From Bacillota bacterium (GTDB lineage: Bacteria > Bacillota > Clostridia > Lachnospirales > Lachnospiraceae): 64,000 nucleotides of DNA. The translations under genes and the position numbers were made by a program. Where the stretch lies: assembly GCA_023437365.1 (NCBI GenBank), contig JAEZGK010000056.1, positions 62,001 through 126,000 of the forward strand. The letters run 5' to 3'. How positions within the stretch are numbered: the stretch's first letter is position 1; every line of letters starts with the position of its first letter. Under the pieces are notes generated by a model. The model had not been told where the DNA came from. It did no database searches and saw nothing but the letters and a program-made list of their open reading frames with translations. Positions 45,038-54,413 of this stretch are shown here, piece after piece.

Positions 45038-46546
45038 CTATTTCACTTGAATTCGAAGCATATTGAAGGAAAGTGGTTGAAGCTTTGCTTTTATTAATCC
45101 ATCTGATACTTTGGTATCCTCTATGTGATATGGCTTAACCTCATCATGCTTCTTGAGGTTACAAGCTTTCTTATCTTTATGACTTAATGCAAGATGCTCC
45201 TTAATCCTCTCTACCTGGAACTGCTGAAGCATTAAGTTTAGGTCAATGCTTTCTTCTTCACTTCGATTAACCGCGAAGATTACCAGCTCATTTTTTTCAT
45301 CATTGTATACAACCACTTCGTCCACGTAAGGCACATTCTCAAAGCCCTCACAGGAATAACCTTGGCACTGTAACACTTCCTGAACTACAAGTCCATTGCC
45401 ATAGTTCGCCATCCATGAGAATGGATAGAATATAGGCTGTACCCAAACCTCACCACCTCTATCCGTCATAATGGCCGCACTGATATTGGTCAATAAAGAC
45501 TGACATGCTATTTTTATGCGATCCGCATGCTTAATAAAGTTCATCATCATACTGGAGAAAAGTAAGCTGTCCTCCATAGTATAAATCTGTTCACTGAGGT
45601 GGGGTGCTATCTGCCATGGTTTCTCATCCACTTGAGCTGCCACCTCTATATCCGGGGTAGACCATACTCCCCACTCATCAAAGCTGATATCAAGTACCTT
45701 CTTAGAACGTTTCTTTGCTTTTACCACATCACATGCTGCTATTACTGTATTAATATAGTTTTCCATATCAATGGATTGAGCAAGAAAATATTTTGTTCCC
45801 TTCTCTTGATTTCCGTAATACTGATGAAGAGATATATAATCTACATATTCGTAAGTGTATCCTAAGGTAGTCATTTCCCAATCCGGATAGGTAATCATGT
45901 CAGATTTACTGCTACCGCAAGATACCAATTTAATATCTGTGTCTACCTGTTTCATGGCTTTTGCTGTCTGTTGTGCCAGCTTTCCATAATCCTCTGCTGT
46001 CTTATGTCCAATCTGCCAATCGCCATCCATTTCATTTCCAAGGCACCAGGTTTTAATATGATAGGGCTGCGAGACTCCATGTTCTCGCCTTAAATCACTA
46101 TAATAAGTTCCTTCTTTTATGTTACAGTACTCGACTAAAGATACTGCATTTTCTATACCTTTGGTTCCAAGATTTACTGCAAAAATCGGTTCAATATCTG
46201 CTTTCTTTGCCCATTGCATGAACTCATTGGTTCCGAATTCATTGGTTTCGATTGCTCTCCATGCAATTTCCAAACGCTTTGGACGATATTGCACAGGCCC
46301 AACTCCATCCTTCCAATCATAGCAGGAAACAAAATTACCACCGGGATAACGAATACCTGTTACGCCCATTTCCTTAACCTTCTCAAGCACATCTTTACGA
46401 AAACCATCCTCATCAGCTGTAGGATGTCCCGGTTCATAGATACCGGAATATACGACTCTTCCCATATGCTCCACAAAGGAGCTATAGATTCGTTTATCGA
46501 TTCTTGCCTTTATGTAATCTTTATTTACAATGATATCAGCCTTCAT
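45038..46546 (-). CDS. abfA: Alpha-L-arabinofuranosidase, GH51
   Basis: A 502-residue intracellular enzyme with the usual GH51 length. E172 in CLGNEMDG is the acid/base and E291 in SFDEWGVW the nucleophile. RYPGGNFVSCYDWKDGVGP is the conserved active-site strand. It releases terminal arabinofuranose from oligosaccharides taken up by the adjacent ABC importer. AAGGAGG precedes ATG 46546; the open frame begins at 46564, next to the permease stop codon, so the gene is part of the permease operon. Confidence 0.93.
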   Translation of the reverse strand: MKADIIVNKDYIKARIDKRIYSSFVEHMGRVVYSGIYEPGHPTADEDGFRKDVLEKVKEMGVTGIRYPGGNFVSCYDWKDGVGPVQYRPKRLEIAWRAIETNEFGTNEFMQWAKKADIEPIFAVNLGTKGIENAVSLVEYCNIKEGTYYSDLRREHGVSQPYHIKTWCLGNEMDGDWQIGHKTAEDYGKLAQQTAKAMKQVDTDIKLVSCGSSKSDMITYPDWEMTTLGYTYEYVDYISLHQYYGNQEKGTKYFLAQSIDMENYINTVIAACDVVKAKKRSKKVLDISFDEWGVWSTPDIEVAAQVDEKPWQIAPHLSEQIYTMEDSLLFSSMMMNFIKHADRIKIACQSLLTNISAAIMTDRGGEVWVQPIFYPFSWMANYGNGLVVQEVLQCQGYSCEGFENVPYVDEVVVYNDEKNELVIFAVNRSEEESIDLNLMLQQFQVERIKEHLALSHKDKKACNLKKHDEVKPYHIEDTKVSDGLIKAKLQPLSFNMLRIQVK

Positions 46547-46563
46547 GAATAACCTCCTTATCA

Positions 46564-47403
46564 TTATTCCTTTGTTCCTGCCGTTGCTATTCCCTCAACA
46601 AAATATTTCTGACATACTATGTATAACACCAGCAATGGTGTAAGTGAAATCATAGTTGCCGCCAAAGTGGGTCCGTATTTTATTACCTTATTACCCACCA
46701 ATATGGCAAGTCCAGCAGATAATGTCCTCTTATCTGGTGAACTGGTGAGCATCAAAGGATAAAGAAGATCATTCCAGTTATTCATAAAATGGAAGATAGC
46801 AAGACTAAAGAGTGCTGGCTTGCAAAGTGGTAGCATTAAGTAACGGTAGATACGAAATTCACTCATACCATCCATTCGTCCAGACTCCTCCAAGGATTTT
46901 GGAAGCCCCAAAAAAAAGGATCTCATCATATAGATACCAAAAGCGCTGGTTGCTCTGGGAAGAATCAATCCAAGATAAGTATCCAATAAATTAAATTTAT
47001 ATATCTCAATATAAAGCGGTGTCATAATAATCTGAAATGGAACCATCATAGTTAAGAGGATGATGGAGAATAACAGCTTTGAACCTTTAAATTTCATTCT
47101 AGCAAAGGCGTAGCCTGCCATTGCATCGAACATCACACTTATGATAGTAACGCCACCTGCAAATATGATTGTACTCTTTGTCATATCAAAAATAGGTATA
47201 CTTTTAAATACATAGAGATACTGGGACAGCGTCCATTTCTTTGGGAAAAATTCAGGCGGATACGATATTACACCTGAATCAGTTTTAAAGGAGGAAACAA
47301 ATAACCAAATAATAGGTACTAATATTAAAAGAACCATACCATTCGTTAAGATAAAACCAATTACTCTGCCGATTGTGATTTTTTTCTTATTCATTTGCTT
47401 CAT
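46564..47403 (-). CDS. Sugar ABC transporter permease (MalG/AraQ-type)
   Basis: A 279-residue permease with six membrane segments. The EAA loop is visible as ESGRMDGMSEFRIYRYLMLP, where it would contact the ATPase. It is of the carbohydrate uptake CUT1 type. It overlaps the upstream permease by 17 bp and ends adjacent to the GH51 gene. Arabino-oligosaccharide uptake is inferred from neighbours. No ATPase gene is present here. Confidence 0.92.
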   Translation of the reverse strand: MKQMNKKKITIGRVIGFILTNGMVLLILVPIIWLFVSSFKTDSGVISYPPEFFPKKWTLSQYLYVFKSIPIFDMTKSTIIFAGGVTIISVMFDAMAGYAFARMKFKGSKLLFSIILLTMMVPFQIIMTPLYIEIYKFNLLDTYLGLILPRATSAFGIYMMRSFFLGLPKSLEESGRMDGMSEFRIYRYLMLPLCKPALFSLAIFHFMNNWNDLLYPLMLTSSPDKRTLSAGLAILVGNKVIKYGPTLAATMISLTPLLVLYIVCQKYFVEGIATAGTKE

Positions 47404-48289
47404 CTCCTTTCTCCAGAATATATCTCCTGAGTATAAATGTTATCGTAGCTATGATAACGAAAAGATATACAGAAATCGAAGAAGCATAACCTAAATCGTA
47501 TGGAGCTGTTTGAAACCCTCGGTCATATATGTACTGTACTAAAGTCTCAGTCTTATTCAAAGGGCCACCCTGCGTCATAACGTAAGCTTGATCAAACATC
47601 TGTATTGCAGTAATTGTTGTAGTTACAATACAAAAACTAATGGTTGGCCAAATGCTCGGTATTGTAATGTATATAAACTTCTTAAAAACATTTGCACCAT
47701 CTAAATCTGCTGCCTCATATAATGAAGCCGGCACATTCAGAATCGCAGCTGTAATTAAAGTCAAGGTATATCCGAACCCTTTCCATGCACTCACCACAAT
47801 AATGGTAGGCATTGCAAGCTCAGGATCCTTTAGAAAGGATACACTTTCAACTCCAATTTGCCGTAATAAATATGTTACTAATCCAAGATTTGGATCCAAC
47901 AACATTGACCAGACAATGCCAATCGCAGTCATCGAACATACAAAGGGTACATAATAAATAGCACGTAAAGCTTTGCTATATCGTTTATTCTGTGCAACAT
48001 ATATACTTAATACCAATGCAAGCCCAATCTGTAGAGGTACCTCAAACAATGCAAAGAAAAGACTGTTAAACGTAGCATTACCTACTCTGCTATCGCTAAA
48101 TAGCTTTATAAAATTCTTAAATCCTGCAAAGGAGATATCCTTCATAAATATGTTCATATTAAGCATACTTATGATAATTGATGCAATGAGGGGGACAAAA
48201 ACAAATACTGCAAGAATTATCATCGATGGCAGAATAAAAAGATATGCACAGTTCTGGTAATGTGTTTTAAGTTTTTTCTTTCGATTCAT
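47387..48289 (-). CDS. Sugar ABC transporter permease (MalF/AraP-type)
   Basis: A 300-residue permease with six membrane segments and the EAA loop EAADLDGANVFKKFIYITIP. Its partner is the downstream MalG-type subunit, with which it overlaps by 17 bp. A binding lipoprotein gene lies upstream and is separated by a stem-loop. Together they form a CUT1 importer whose ATPase must come from elsewhere in the genome. GAAAGGATACAGT precedes the ATG. Confidence 0.92.
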   Translation of the reverse strand: MNRKKKLKTHYQNCAYLFILPSMIILAVFVFVPLIASIIISMLNMNIFMKDISFAGFKNFIKLFSDSRVGNATFNSLFFALFEVPLQIGLALVLSIYVAQNKRYSKALRAIYYVPFVCSMTAIGIVWSMLLDPNLGLVTYLLRQIGVESVSFLKDPELAMPTIIVVSAWKGFGYTLTLITAAILNVPASLYEAADLDGANVFKKFIYITIPSIWPTISFCIVTTTITAIQMFDQAYVMTQGGPLNKTETLVQYIYDRGFQTAPYDLGYASSISVYLFVIIATITFILRRYILEKGDEANE

Positions 48290-48334
48290 ACTGTATCCTT
48301 TCTTTCTTAAGATAACCTTATCTCTATTTATTGT

Positions 48335-48381
48335 TTTCTTGTGAACTGATGCATATTATGATAACACCAGTTCACAAGAAA
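48335..48381 (-). terminator. Stem-loop between binding-protein and permease genes
   Basis: TTTCTTGTGAACTG pairs with CAGTTCACAAGAAA around 19 bases. No T-run follows on the minus strand, so it probably protects the upstream message or partly attenuates, giving more binding protein than permease, as in other ABC operons. Confidence 0.55.
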
Positions 48382-48453
48382 CAAAGATCATAGAGTTATC
48401 CTTCTAATATAGTACAGTCATAATCTCATATAAAGTAACCTGCATTTACATCT

Positions 48454-49788
48454 TTACTGAGCTAATACTTTATCCATAGCTGCTACAGCTTCCTTTAATG
48501 CATCTGCTGGAGTTGCACCTCCGTTAATTACCTTTTCAAACATAGGAATCATTACATCATTATCAATCTGACTTGCTAATGAATATCCTAAATTATAAGC
48601 ACGTCCAATCTCTGTTGCCGCAGATATAGAGTTTAGTACCTCGTCATTTTTAATATCATTATCCTCTGCAAGTGTTTTAGACCATACAGGGAACCCATTT
48701 CTTTGAGACCATTCCTTTAAAATTTCATCGCTAAGCCAATATTTCATAAACTTATAAGCTGCATCCTTCTTGGCTGTATCGGTTCCCTTTGGAATGACAT
48801 AGCTACATCCTCCTGCCGGTGAGTAAGCACCTGCACTACCTGCTACGCAAGGAGCAATGCCAAAGTTGATTCCTTGTGTTCTTAAACCATTGATTTGCCA
48901 AGGTCCACTCATGTACATAGCAATCTGCCCAGCCTGTAGCATCGTATCTGCATCAGCGCCTGTAATATTGAGCGGTGTTACTTTCTTGTTTACAGTTAAG
49001 TCTTGAAGCCATTCCAGGGTTTTTAAATTTTCTTCTGAATTCAACAGATTTGTATTAGTATTTGGATCATCTGCGTCACCACCATTTGCCCAAAGGAACT
49101 GCATGTATGTAGCGTTGGTAGGTAAAGCCAGTCCATATTGATTCTTTGAAGGATCCGTAAGCTTTACTGCATAATCCGCAAGCTCCTCTAAGGTTGTCGG
49201 CGGTGTGTTTGGATCAAGACCGGCTGCTTCGAACAAATCTTTATTCCAATATAAATAGCTAACATTGTATTGCATCGGTGTACCATATAACTTGCCATCT
49301 ACATAAGATAATTCCGTTACATTTTCTAAAAAGTTGCTTTTATCAACACCGGTTGTCTCCCAGAAATCACTGATGTCCTCCAGTGAATCATTGCTAACAT
49401 AAGGTGCAAGATTCTCAACTCCAAATAAGACCAACTCCGGTGCTGTATTTGTTGCGATAGCTGCCGGAAGCTTCTGCTGCAAAGTGTCATTGGGCATGAT
49501 GTCCATTTCAATTTTAATATTATCAGTGTTCGTTTCATTATACTTGTCTACAATTTCTCGTAGAATGTCTCCATCAGACCCTGTGAATACATTCCAAAAG
49601 TGAAGTGTAACAGGTTCCTCAGTTACTTTTTCCTCAGTTGCTTTCTCTTCAGTTACTTTCTCTTCAGTTGCATTTTCTTCAGTTACTTTTTCATCCGTTG
49701 TTGTGTCAGGTGTTTCCTTGCTACTACACCCAATTAGTAACATGGAAATCATTACTGCTGTTAATGTTAAGCTTAACAACTTTTTCAT
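48454..49788 (-). CDS. Sugar-binding lipoprotein of an ABC transporter
   Basis: A 444-residue extracellular solute-binding protein of family 1. The signal peptide ends in MLLIGC with lipidated Cys21. A low-complexity linker of repeated T-E-E-K-V/A units (about 31-58) joins it to the bilobal domain, which has family features such as AVFTGSDGDILREIVDKYNE and YVIPKGTDTAKKDAAYKFMK. It captures arabinosides for the MalFG-type permeases. The open frame begins at 49896; AGGAGGTAGGTACT directly before ATG 49788 fixes the start. First gene of the operon. Confidence 0.93.
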   Translation of the reverse strand: MKKLLSLTLTAVMISMLLIGCSSKETPDTTTDEKVTEENATEEKVTEEKATEEKVTEEPVTLHFWNVFTGSDGDILREIVDKYNETNTDNIKIEMDIMPNDTLQQKLPAAIATNTAPELVLFGVENLAPYVSNDSLEDISDFWETTGVDKSNFLENVTELSYVDGKLYGTPMQYNVSYLYWNKDLFEAAGLDPNTPPTTLEELADYAVKLTDPSKNQYGLALPTNATYMQFLWANGGDADDPNTNTNLLNSEENLKTLEWLQDLTVNKKVTPLNITGADADTMLQAGQIAMYMSGPWQINGLRTQGINFGIAPCVAGSAGAYSPAGGCSYVIPKGTDTAKKDAAYKFMKYWLSDEILKEWSQRNGFPVWSKTLAEDNDIKNDEVLNSISAATEIGRAYNLGYSLASQIDNDVMIPMFEKVINGGATPADALKEAVAAMDKVLAQ

Positions 49789-49831
49789 AGTACCTACCTC
49801 CTGGTTAATATAATTACATAGGTTACGTTGT

Positions 49832-49843
49832 GTACACGTGTAC
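49832..49843. promoter_or_regulatory. Operator-like palindrome, site 2
   Basis: GTACACGTGTAC is a perfect 12-bp palindrome with a central CG, as in LacI-family operators. It lies in the leader of the binding-protein gene, 44 bp before its start. A related half site, CGTGTACTC, recurs at 49925-49933. Confidence 0.55.
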
Positions 49844-49917
49844 TCACTGTAAAATTTAAGAGAACTTCTTCCACAATATCTAAAAGTGTCTTTCATTCTC
49901 TCTTGTAACTTACATTT

Positions 49918-49934
49918 GCGTTCTCGTGTACTCT
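49918..49934. promoter_or_regulatory. Operator-like site 1
   Basis: GCGTTCTCGTGTACTCT shares CGTGTACTC with site 2 and lies just after the -10 element, where a repressor would block transcription. The centres are about 88 bp apart, compatible with looping. Confidence 0.5.
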
Positions 49935-49945
49935 TTGTATGTTTT

Positions 49946-49974
49946 ATTATACATAGCTATCTTTTCTATGTCAA
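49946..49974 (-). promoter_or_regulatory. Sigma-A promoter of the arabinoside operon
   Basis: On the minus strand TTGACA (49974-49969), a 17-bp spacer and TATAAT (49951-49946) form a perfect consensus promoter. It reads through both operator-like sites into the binding-protein gene about 160 bp downstream. It is the strongest promoter in the window, and tight repression is expected. Confidence 0.85.
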
Positions 49975-50045
49975 TATATCAAAATTTTCTATTTTTTTTC
50001 GACATCATTATCAATCAAAAACACTTCCAACTGACTATTACAGCA

Positions 50046-50067
50046 AGCGCCGCAATTTAGCGGCGCT
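50046..50067. other. GC-rich hairpin in intergenic DNA
   Basis: AGCGCCGC-AATTTA-GCGGCGCT is a perfect eight-pair stem in AT-rich DNA (49975-50368 holds no gene). No T-run follows in either direction. It may be a transcript end or a structured RNA piece of the truncated chemoreceptor transcript. Confidence 0.45.
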
Positions 50068-50368
50068 GAAATTAACCATAATTGAATGCTTTGACGCATA
50101 AATTTCAAGCTAGTCCTATCCAGATATAAATACCTATTCACTTTTCACTCACATAATACTACATGCGGCATATAAAATACTTTTATAATAAAACGGATTA
50201 GAACTAAGCCGCCGAAACACATCATAATCCACTTTACATAACGGAAATATCTTAAATCAATTCAATTATAAAGTACAATTTTTTTAGTTATATAACTATA
50301 ATAATTTCCTTAAAATGCACAAATTATGAACTTTATTATCATGAAAACCAAAAATTTGATTTCAATTA

Positions 50369-51544
50369 TCATTTACTTATCATGTTCTTCATTGTTTTAT
50401 CAATTCCAGAAAACAACATTGTTACAATTAATATAGATAATATACCTGCTATAATAACAAAAGTAATTGTAGCATTCTTAATACTATCAGCTTGGCCAGT
50501 AACCGTGGATTTTGGTATTAATGCACAGAGAGCTGCTCCAGTGTCGCTAACTTTAGAATAAAGGAAGAAGTAGGTAGCGCCCTTATAGTCAACATATTTT
50601 GAACCACTTACTTCTTTCCCTGCCATTGCTTCCTTATAGAAGGCTTGGTTTACAAAGATCTTTTCTGCTTTGAGTGCTTTCATATCTATATTAGGATCCT
50701 GCTGCTTTAACGAATAATCAATAATCTCTTTCCCATCCGGGGTTACTAATCCTATAAAACCGGTTATATCAAATTTCAGATTAGATAGAATATTTTTTAC
50801 AGCATCTGCCTTAACATCGATAACCAGGAATGAATTAACATTGGAAATATTTTTAATAAGTCTCATGGAATAATTGTCTGCACTTGTCTTCAACTGTTTA
50901 TCAAGAAACGCATCTTCGCCATCCCATACATCTTCAGTTTTATTACTATCCAGAGTTTTGCCTAATTGTGTTTTCTTAAAGCTTTTAAAAATACCTCGAT
51001 CAATGCCTTCGCCGGTTGAAATAGGATCAACAGTCTCATTTATTAAATAAATATTTTTGATGAAATCATCTACTGCCTTCTTGGAGCATAAGATATTTCC
51101 AATGGAATCTGCATATTGCCATGCTTTTCTCTTATCATCGTGGCTTAGAGAATACCTTTGGAATAAACTATCATTCGCATACAGTATCGCGCTTGCCTGG
51201 ACAGATTTAAAACCAATCTTCATACATTCGCCTGCCATATTAATTGTATCCTCTGCTGCCTTCTCGTATTTACTCTCAATAACTTCTGAAGCCTTTAAAA
51301 AGGATACAAGCCCCATGAGGATGATAAATATGATTGGAACCATAAAGGAAGCTATTATTTTAAACTTAATTGTAGCAAATAAACTCCCCTTCGTTACCTT
51401 CTCATGAAATTTCTCGCTTCTTTCCTCTGTCTTATTTTTAGCAGCCTCATTTACAATTTCCGTATCTTTGAATTGCTTCTCCTCCAAGGTCTTATTCCTA
51501 GTAGGTGTTATTCTGTTAAAAATACTGTCTCCCGTTTTTTTCAT
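50369..51544 (-). CDS. Chemoreceptor-like sensor lacking the signalling domain
   Basis: A 391-residue membrane protein. A charged cytoplasmic N-terminus of about 55 residues is followed by a membrane helix (about 61-83, IIASFMVPIIFIILMGLVSF), a Cache-like extracytoplasmic domain (about 90-345, with MRLIKNISNVNSFLVIDVKA, LVTPDGKEIIDYS) and a second membrane helix (about 358-381). It stops right after GIDKTMKNMISK, where a methyl-accepting chemotaxis protein would continue with HAMP and MCP domains. No MCP fragment follows. It may be a truncated relic or a receptor-like regulator. Confidence 0.65.
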   Translation of the reverse strand: MKKTGDSIFNRITPTRNKTLEEKQFKDTEIVNEAAKNKTEERSEKFHEKVTKGSLFATIKFKIIASFMVPIIFIILMGLVSFLKASEVIESKYEKAAEDTINMAGECMKIGFKSVQASAILYANDSLFQRYSLSHDDKRKAWQYADSIGNILCSKKAVDDFIKNIYLINETVDPISTGEGIDRGIFKSFKKTQLGKTLDSNKTEDVWDGEDAFLDKQLKTSADNYSMRLIKNISNVNSFLVIDVKADAVKNILSNLKFDITGFIGLVTPDGKEIIDYSLKQQDPNIDMKALKAEKIFVNQAFYKEAMAGKEVSGSKYVDYKGATYFFLYSKVSDTGAALCALIPKSTVTGQADSIKNATITFVIIAGILSILIVTMLFSGIDKTMKNMISK

Positions 51545-51788
51545 ATTTTTTCACTCTTCTCCTCCGGTATTTAATTTGAAATTGCAGCTTCTTCTGCGGA
51601 TAAAGTTCACTGTACCAATTATAACCATTATATAATAATATGGTAGAAGCTTCTATTAACTATTGTCAGTATTTTGTGTCTAATCTACAATATTTAACTA
51701 GAACTCTGCAACCCATGTCCAAGTCTCAAAGTACACATCTCTTAAAAATTCTATCTTCTTGTACTTAATGATTCCTGAAAATAAAGTT
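51545..51788. other. Upstream region of the sensor gene
   Basis: AT-rich DNA. GGTTATAATTGG near 51620-51631 on the minus strand gives a -10 for the sensor gene. GGAGGAG lies 14 bases before its start codon. Nothing else recognised. Confidence 0.35.
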
Positions 51789-51827
51789 CAAAAAAATAAA
51801 GTACATTCTTTTAGAAATGTACTTTAT
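51789..51827 (-). terminator. Terminator after the DUF3267 gene
   Basis: On the minus strand ATAAAGTACATT-TCTAAAAG-AATGTACTTTAT is followed by TTTTTT. It lies about 170 bp past the stop codon; the stretch between is not coding. Confidence 0.7.
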
Positions 51828-52000
51828 CGCTCTATTCTACCGTATAAGCAAAAACCGGGGTCGCAATATCATGAAACAACCCTGCCACAATGTATTCCGA
51901 CATCAGACAGTCTCTGCATTTCTGAAGTATGTACGAGTTGTTCTATTAAAACAATATTTTCTCAGCATCGATTGAAGCATACCATGGCCAGGGCTCCTTC

Positions 52001-52582
52001 TCAATTCTCTGTGTCTGGCATGTACCAGAAGGAATTGAATTGATATAAATAAGTTCTCGCTCCTCTTGGCATCTGCGTCGCTGCATTAAAAACATTATAG
52101 TAATCGCCAGATCCCATACTGATCGACAGAACACCGAAGGTCCCTAAAATACCGAGCGACGGCCAAATCAGCGCCAGGAGAAAAGGGAGGATACCAAAAA
52201 CGAGGTTTGGCAACATCGACATGAAAATAAATCTGCCTTTACTCATATCCTCCGGACCTACGACGAATAACATGCCTTGCTTTAAGTTGGTATAAAGATA
52301 TACATCCTCTTTAAAACAGACCGCATGCAGAAGTTCATGCGGAAAGGCACATAACAAAGCCAATATTCCTCCGATAATCAGGTCATCAAAAACTACGTTT
52401 CCACAGCGTAAATATAGAACAACATCACAAATAATGAATAATAACACTGATATCACACTTGCGATTTTCATCATTTCTTTTGAATCCTTTGCCTCCTTAA
52501 ACCGAACTGCTCCGTCTAGATGTGGCTTGGAAGGCAAGGATTCCGGGTCCAGGTTAAACTTACCTTTATAATGTAATCTCAC
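52001..52582 (-). CDS. DUF3267-type membrane metalloprotease
   Basis: A 193-residue protein with four hydrophobic segments (about 40-62, 68-86, 118-138, 142-156). AFPHELLHAVCF contains an HExxH zinc motif (H83-H87), the DUF3267 signature. Members are related to site-2-type or YwhC-like proteases. There is no clear neighbour substrate. The start ATG 52582 is preceded by AGAGAAAACCTAGTG, a weak site. Confidence 0.78.
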   Translation of the reverse strand: MRLHYKGKFNLDPESLPSKPHLDGAVRFKEAKDSKEMMKIASVISVLLFIICDVVLYLRCGNVVFDDLIIGGILALLCAFPHELLHAVCFKEDVYLYTNLKQGMLFVVGPEDMSKGRFIFMSMLPNLVFGILPFLLALIWPSLGILGTFGVLSISMGSGDYYNVFNAATQMPRGARTYLYQFNSFWYMPDTEN

Positions 52583-52681
52583 TAGGTTTTCTCTCCGTTT
52601 TTTTTCATTATTTTTATTCTGTTTTTTTGATAGCTCTGATTTATTTTAGCTCATATTTACTGTATGGGAGCATTATTTCAT

Positions 52682-53677
52682 TTATTGCTTAATTATTCTA
52701 TCCATCCTCCTGCTGTCCAAAAAATCCAGTCCGTCTTTGATAATATAATCCATTGCTGTCTCTCCAGGCATATGACCGCTGTTTTTAACCAGCTTCATAG
52801 ATATATTATCGTTCATTACTGATTCAGCAAATTCAGTTATCCTTCTTGTGGAGGTAACAATATCGGTATCACCCTGAAGTATTAGATAAGGCACCTGGAT
52901 ATGGCTGAGCACCTCCGTCAAATCCAACTCCAAAAGCTCTTCCAGGAGTGAATTATTCTTCATAGTCCCGTTGATCATAATTGCTTTGACATCCTTAAGC
53001 GAATAATCCGGACTGGTTAATATACCATATAGAATAGCACCTAACGGCATCTTCCCTTCGGACTTTGACTGATATCCCTCCGTATATTTTTGCATCCACC
53101 TCATTACTGACTTCATTTCACTGATGGTATGTCTGTCCTTATTTTTCAGGCTATCCAGCTGTTGCCGCTGCTTCTTTGGTAGATTGGAATTCTCAAGTGC
53201 TTGATATACTTCGTCATTGAAGGTTAGCTGCTTTAGCACCTGCCCATAAGTCAGGACCCGGTATATCATTTCCGGAATCCGCTCGGCAGCTTTAGCCGCA
53301 AGGACTGATCCCCACGAAACACCAAATAAGCTGACTGTATTGTCAGGGAATTCTTTCTTGAGTATCTTCACCAGCTCCTCGGTCATAGTAACATAACAGT
53401 CCACCGTGAAGGCATCATCAATTTTATAGTTATTGATCCCACAGCCCAGCTGATCCCAATAAACCATGATAAACCGCTCTGTAAACTCAGGAAACATCCC
53501 GCGGCACCCCTCACAAAAGGGAATCGGAAAACCAGGACCTCCATGCAGGAAGATCACAATGGGATTCGTCTTGTATTTTCCCTCTATCAGCACCTTTTGA
53601 CTGTAACCACCCAACGAATATGTCCTCAGCTCAGAAATTTCATTTGCTTCAATACTCTTTCTTCTTTTGTGATTCAT
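52682..53677 (-). CDS. Alpha/beta hydrolase, proline-iminopeptidase-like
   Basis: A 331-residue hydrolase. IFLHGGPGFP (about 39-48) is the HGGPG oxyanion loop, FGVSWGS (about 117-123) holds the nucleophilic Ser, and the Asp of LQGDTDIV with the His of VKNSGHMPG complete the triad. Family S33 includes proline iminopeptidases, but many members are esterases. GAGGGGTGGG just before ATG 53677 is decisive for the start over 53704. It is transcribed alone. Confidence 0.87.
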   Translation of the reverse strand: MNHKRRKSIEANEISELRTYSLGGYSQKVLIEGKYKTNPIVIFLHGGPGFPIPFCEGCRGMFPEFTERFIMVYWDQLGCGINNYKIDDAFTVDCYVTMTEELVKILKKEFPDNTVSLFGVSWGSVLAAKAAERIPEMIYRVLTYGQVLKQLTFNDEVYQALENSNLPKKQRQQLDSLKNKDRHTISEMKSVMRWMQKYTEGYQSKSEGKMPLGAILYGILTSPDYSLKDVKAIMINGTMKNNSLLEELLELDLTEVLSHIQVPYLILQGDTDIVTSTRRITEFAESVMNDNISMKLVKNSGHMPGETAMDYIIKDGLDFLDSRRMDRIIKQ

Positions 53678-53719
53678 AAACCCACCCCTCTTACTTTCAA
53701 TCAAGTTCGACTTTACCGT

Positions 53720-53938
53720 TTATGCTCTTACTATCTTCTGCATTGCTTTTCCTTTCGCCAGCTCGTCTATCAATTTATCCAGATAGCGGATCTTCCTCAT
53801 GGTGTCATCTTCTATTTCCTCCACCCGATAACCGCAGATTACTCCCTTGATGAGTATAGCGTTCGGATTCAGGTGTGGCGATTTCTGAAAGAAGGCCTCC
53901 CTATCTGATCCATATAGAAGCTGCTGCTGTAAGGACTG
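53720..53938 (-). pseudogene. 5'-truncated DUF2200 family gene
   Basis: The frame LQQQLLYGSDREAFFQKSPH then LNPNAILIKGVICGYRVEEI and RYLDKLIDELAKGKAMQKIV is the C-terminal half of a DUF2200 protein. The N-terminal half and any start codon are missing; the frame begins directly after the flavodoxin stop codon. A deletion probably joined it to the flavodoxin gene. Confidence 0.75.
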
Positions 53939-53947
53939 CTCATTTAT

Positions 53948-54388
53948 TTATTCTTTCATCTTGCCAGGCTTCACTCCGGTAGCCACATCGCGATAAGAAA
54001 CAAGGGTACAGCCTTTCTTTTCAATCAATTCCTTGGTTCCCTGCTCACTGGCTGCCGTACCGCTGCCACCTGAACACAGAAAGATTTCTATTTCTTTGCC
54101 TGCCGGTAAGTATTCTACGATAGAATTGAAGGCAGGAGCAGGATGCGCCGCCCACACCGGGCAACCAATAATGATCCGGTCATACTCCTTTAGATCAATC
54201 GCCAGCGGTTGTATGGCAACTGACTTACGCTGTCTTGCATGCAATCCTCCCGGAATAAATGCCGCCAGAAAACTGCGTTTATGAGCTTCCTTCACACGAT
54301 ATAAGGTCGCATTGCGCTCTGTGGCAAGTCGTTCTGCTTCTTTCTTTGTGGAACCTCCAAAAGTATAATAGATAATCAATGTCTTCAT
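53948..54388 (-). CDS. Flavodoxin-like protein
   Basis: A 146-residue flavodoxin-fold protein. LIIYYTFGGSTKKEAERLA (4-22) is the FMN phosphate loop, and GCPVWAAHPAPAFNSIVEYL and FLCSGGSGTAASEQ are the two isoalloxazine loops. It is more like the YcaK/DUF-type flavodoxins than long-chain electron carriers. AAGGAGG lies ten bases before the ATG. It lies directly ahead of the DUF2200 remnant. Confidence 0.83.
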   Translation of the reverse strand: MKTLIIYYTFGGSTKKEAERLATERNATLYRVKEAHKRSFLAAFIPGGLHARQRKSVAIQPLAIDLKEYDRIIIGCPVWAAHPAPAFNSIVEYLPAGKEIEIFLCSGGSGTAASEQGTKELIEKKGCTLVSYRDVATGVKPGKMKE

Positions 54389-54413
54389 CTGCTCATCCTC
54401 CTTATGATTTTCA

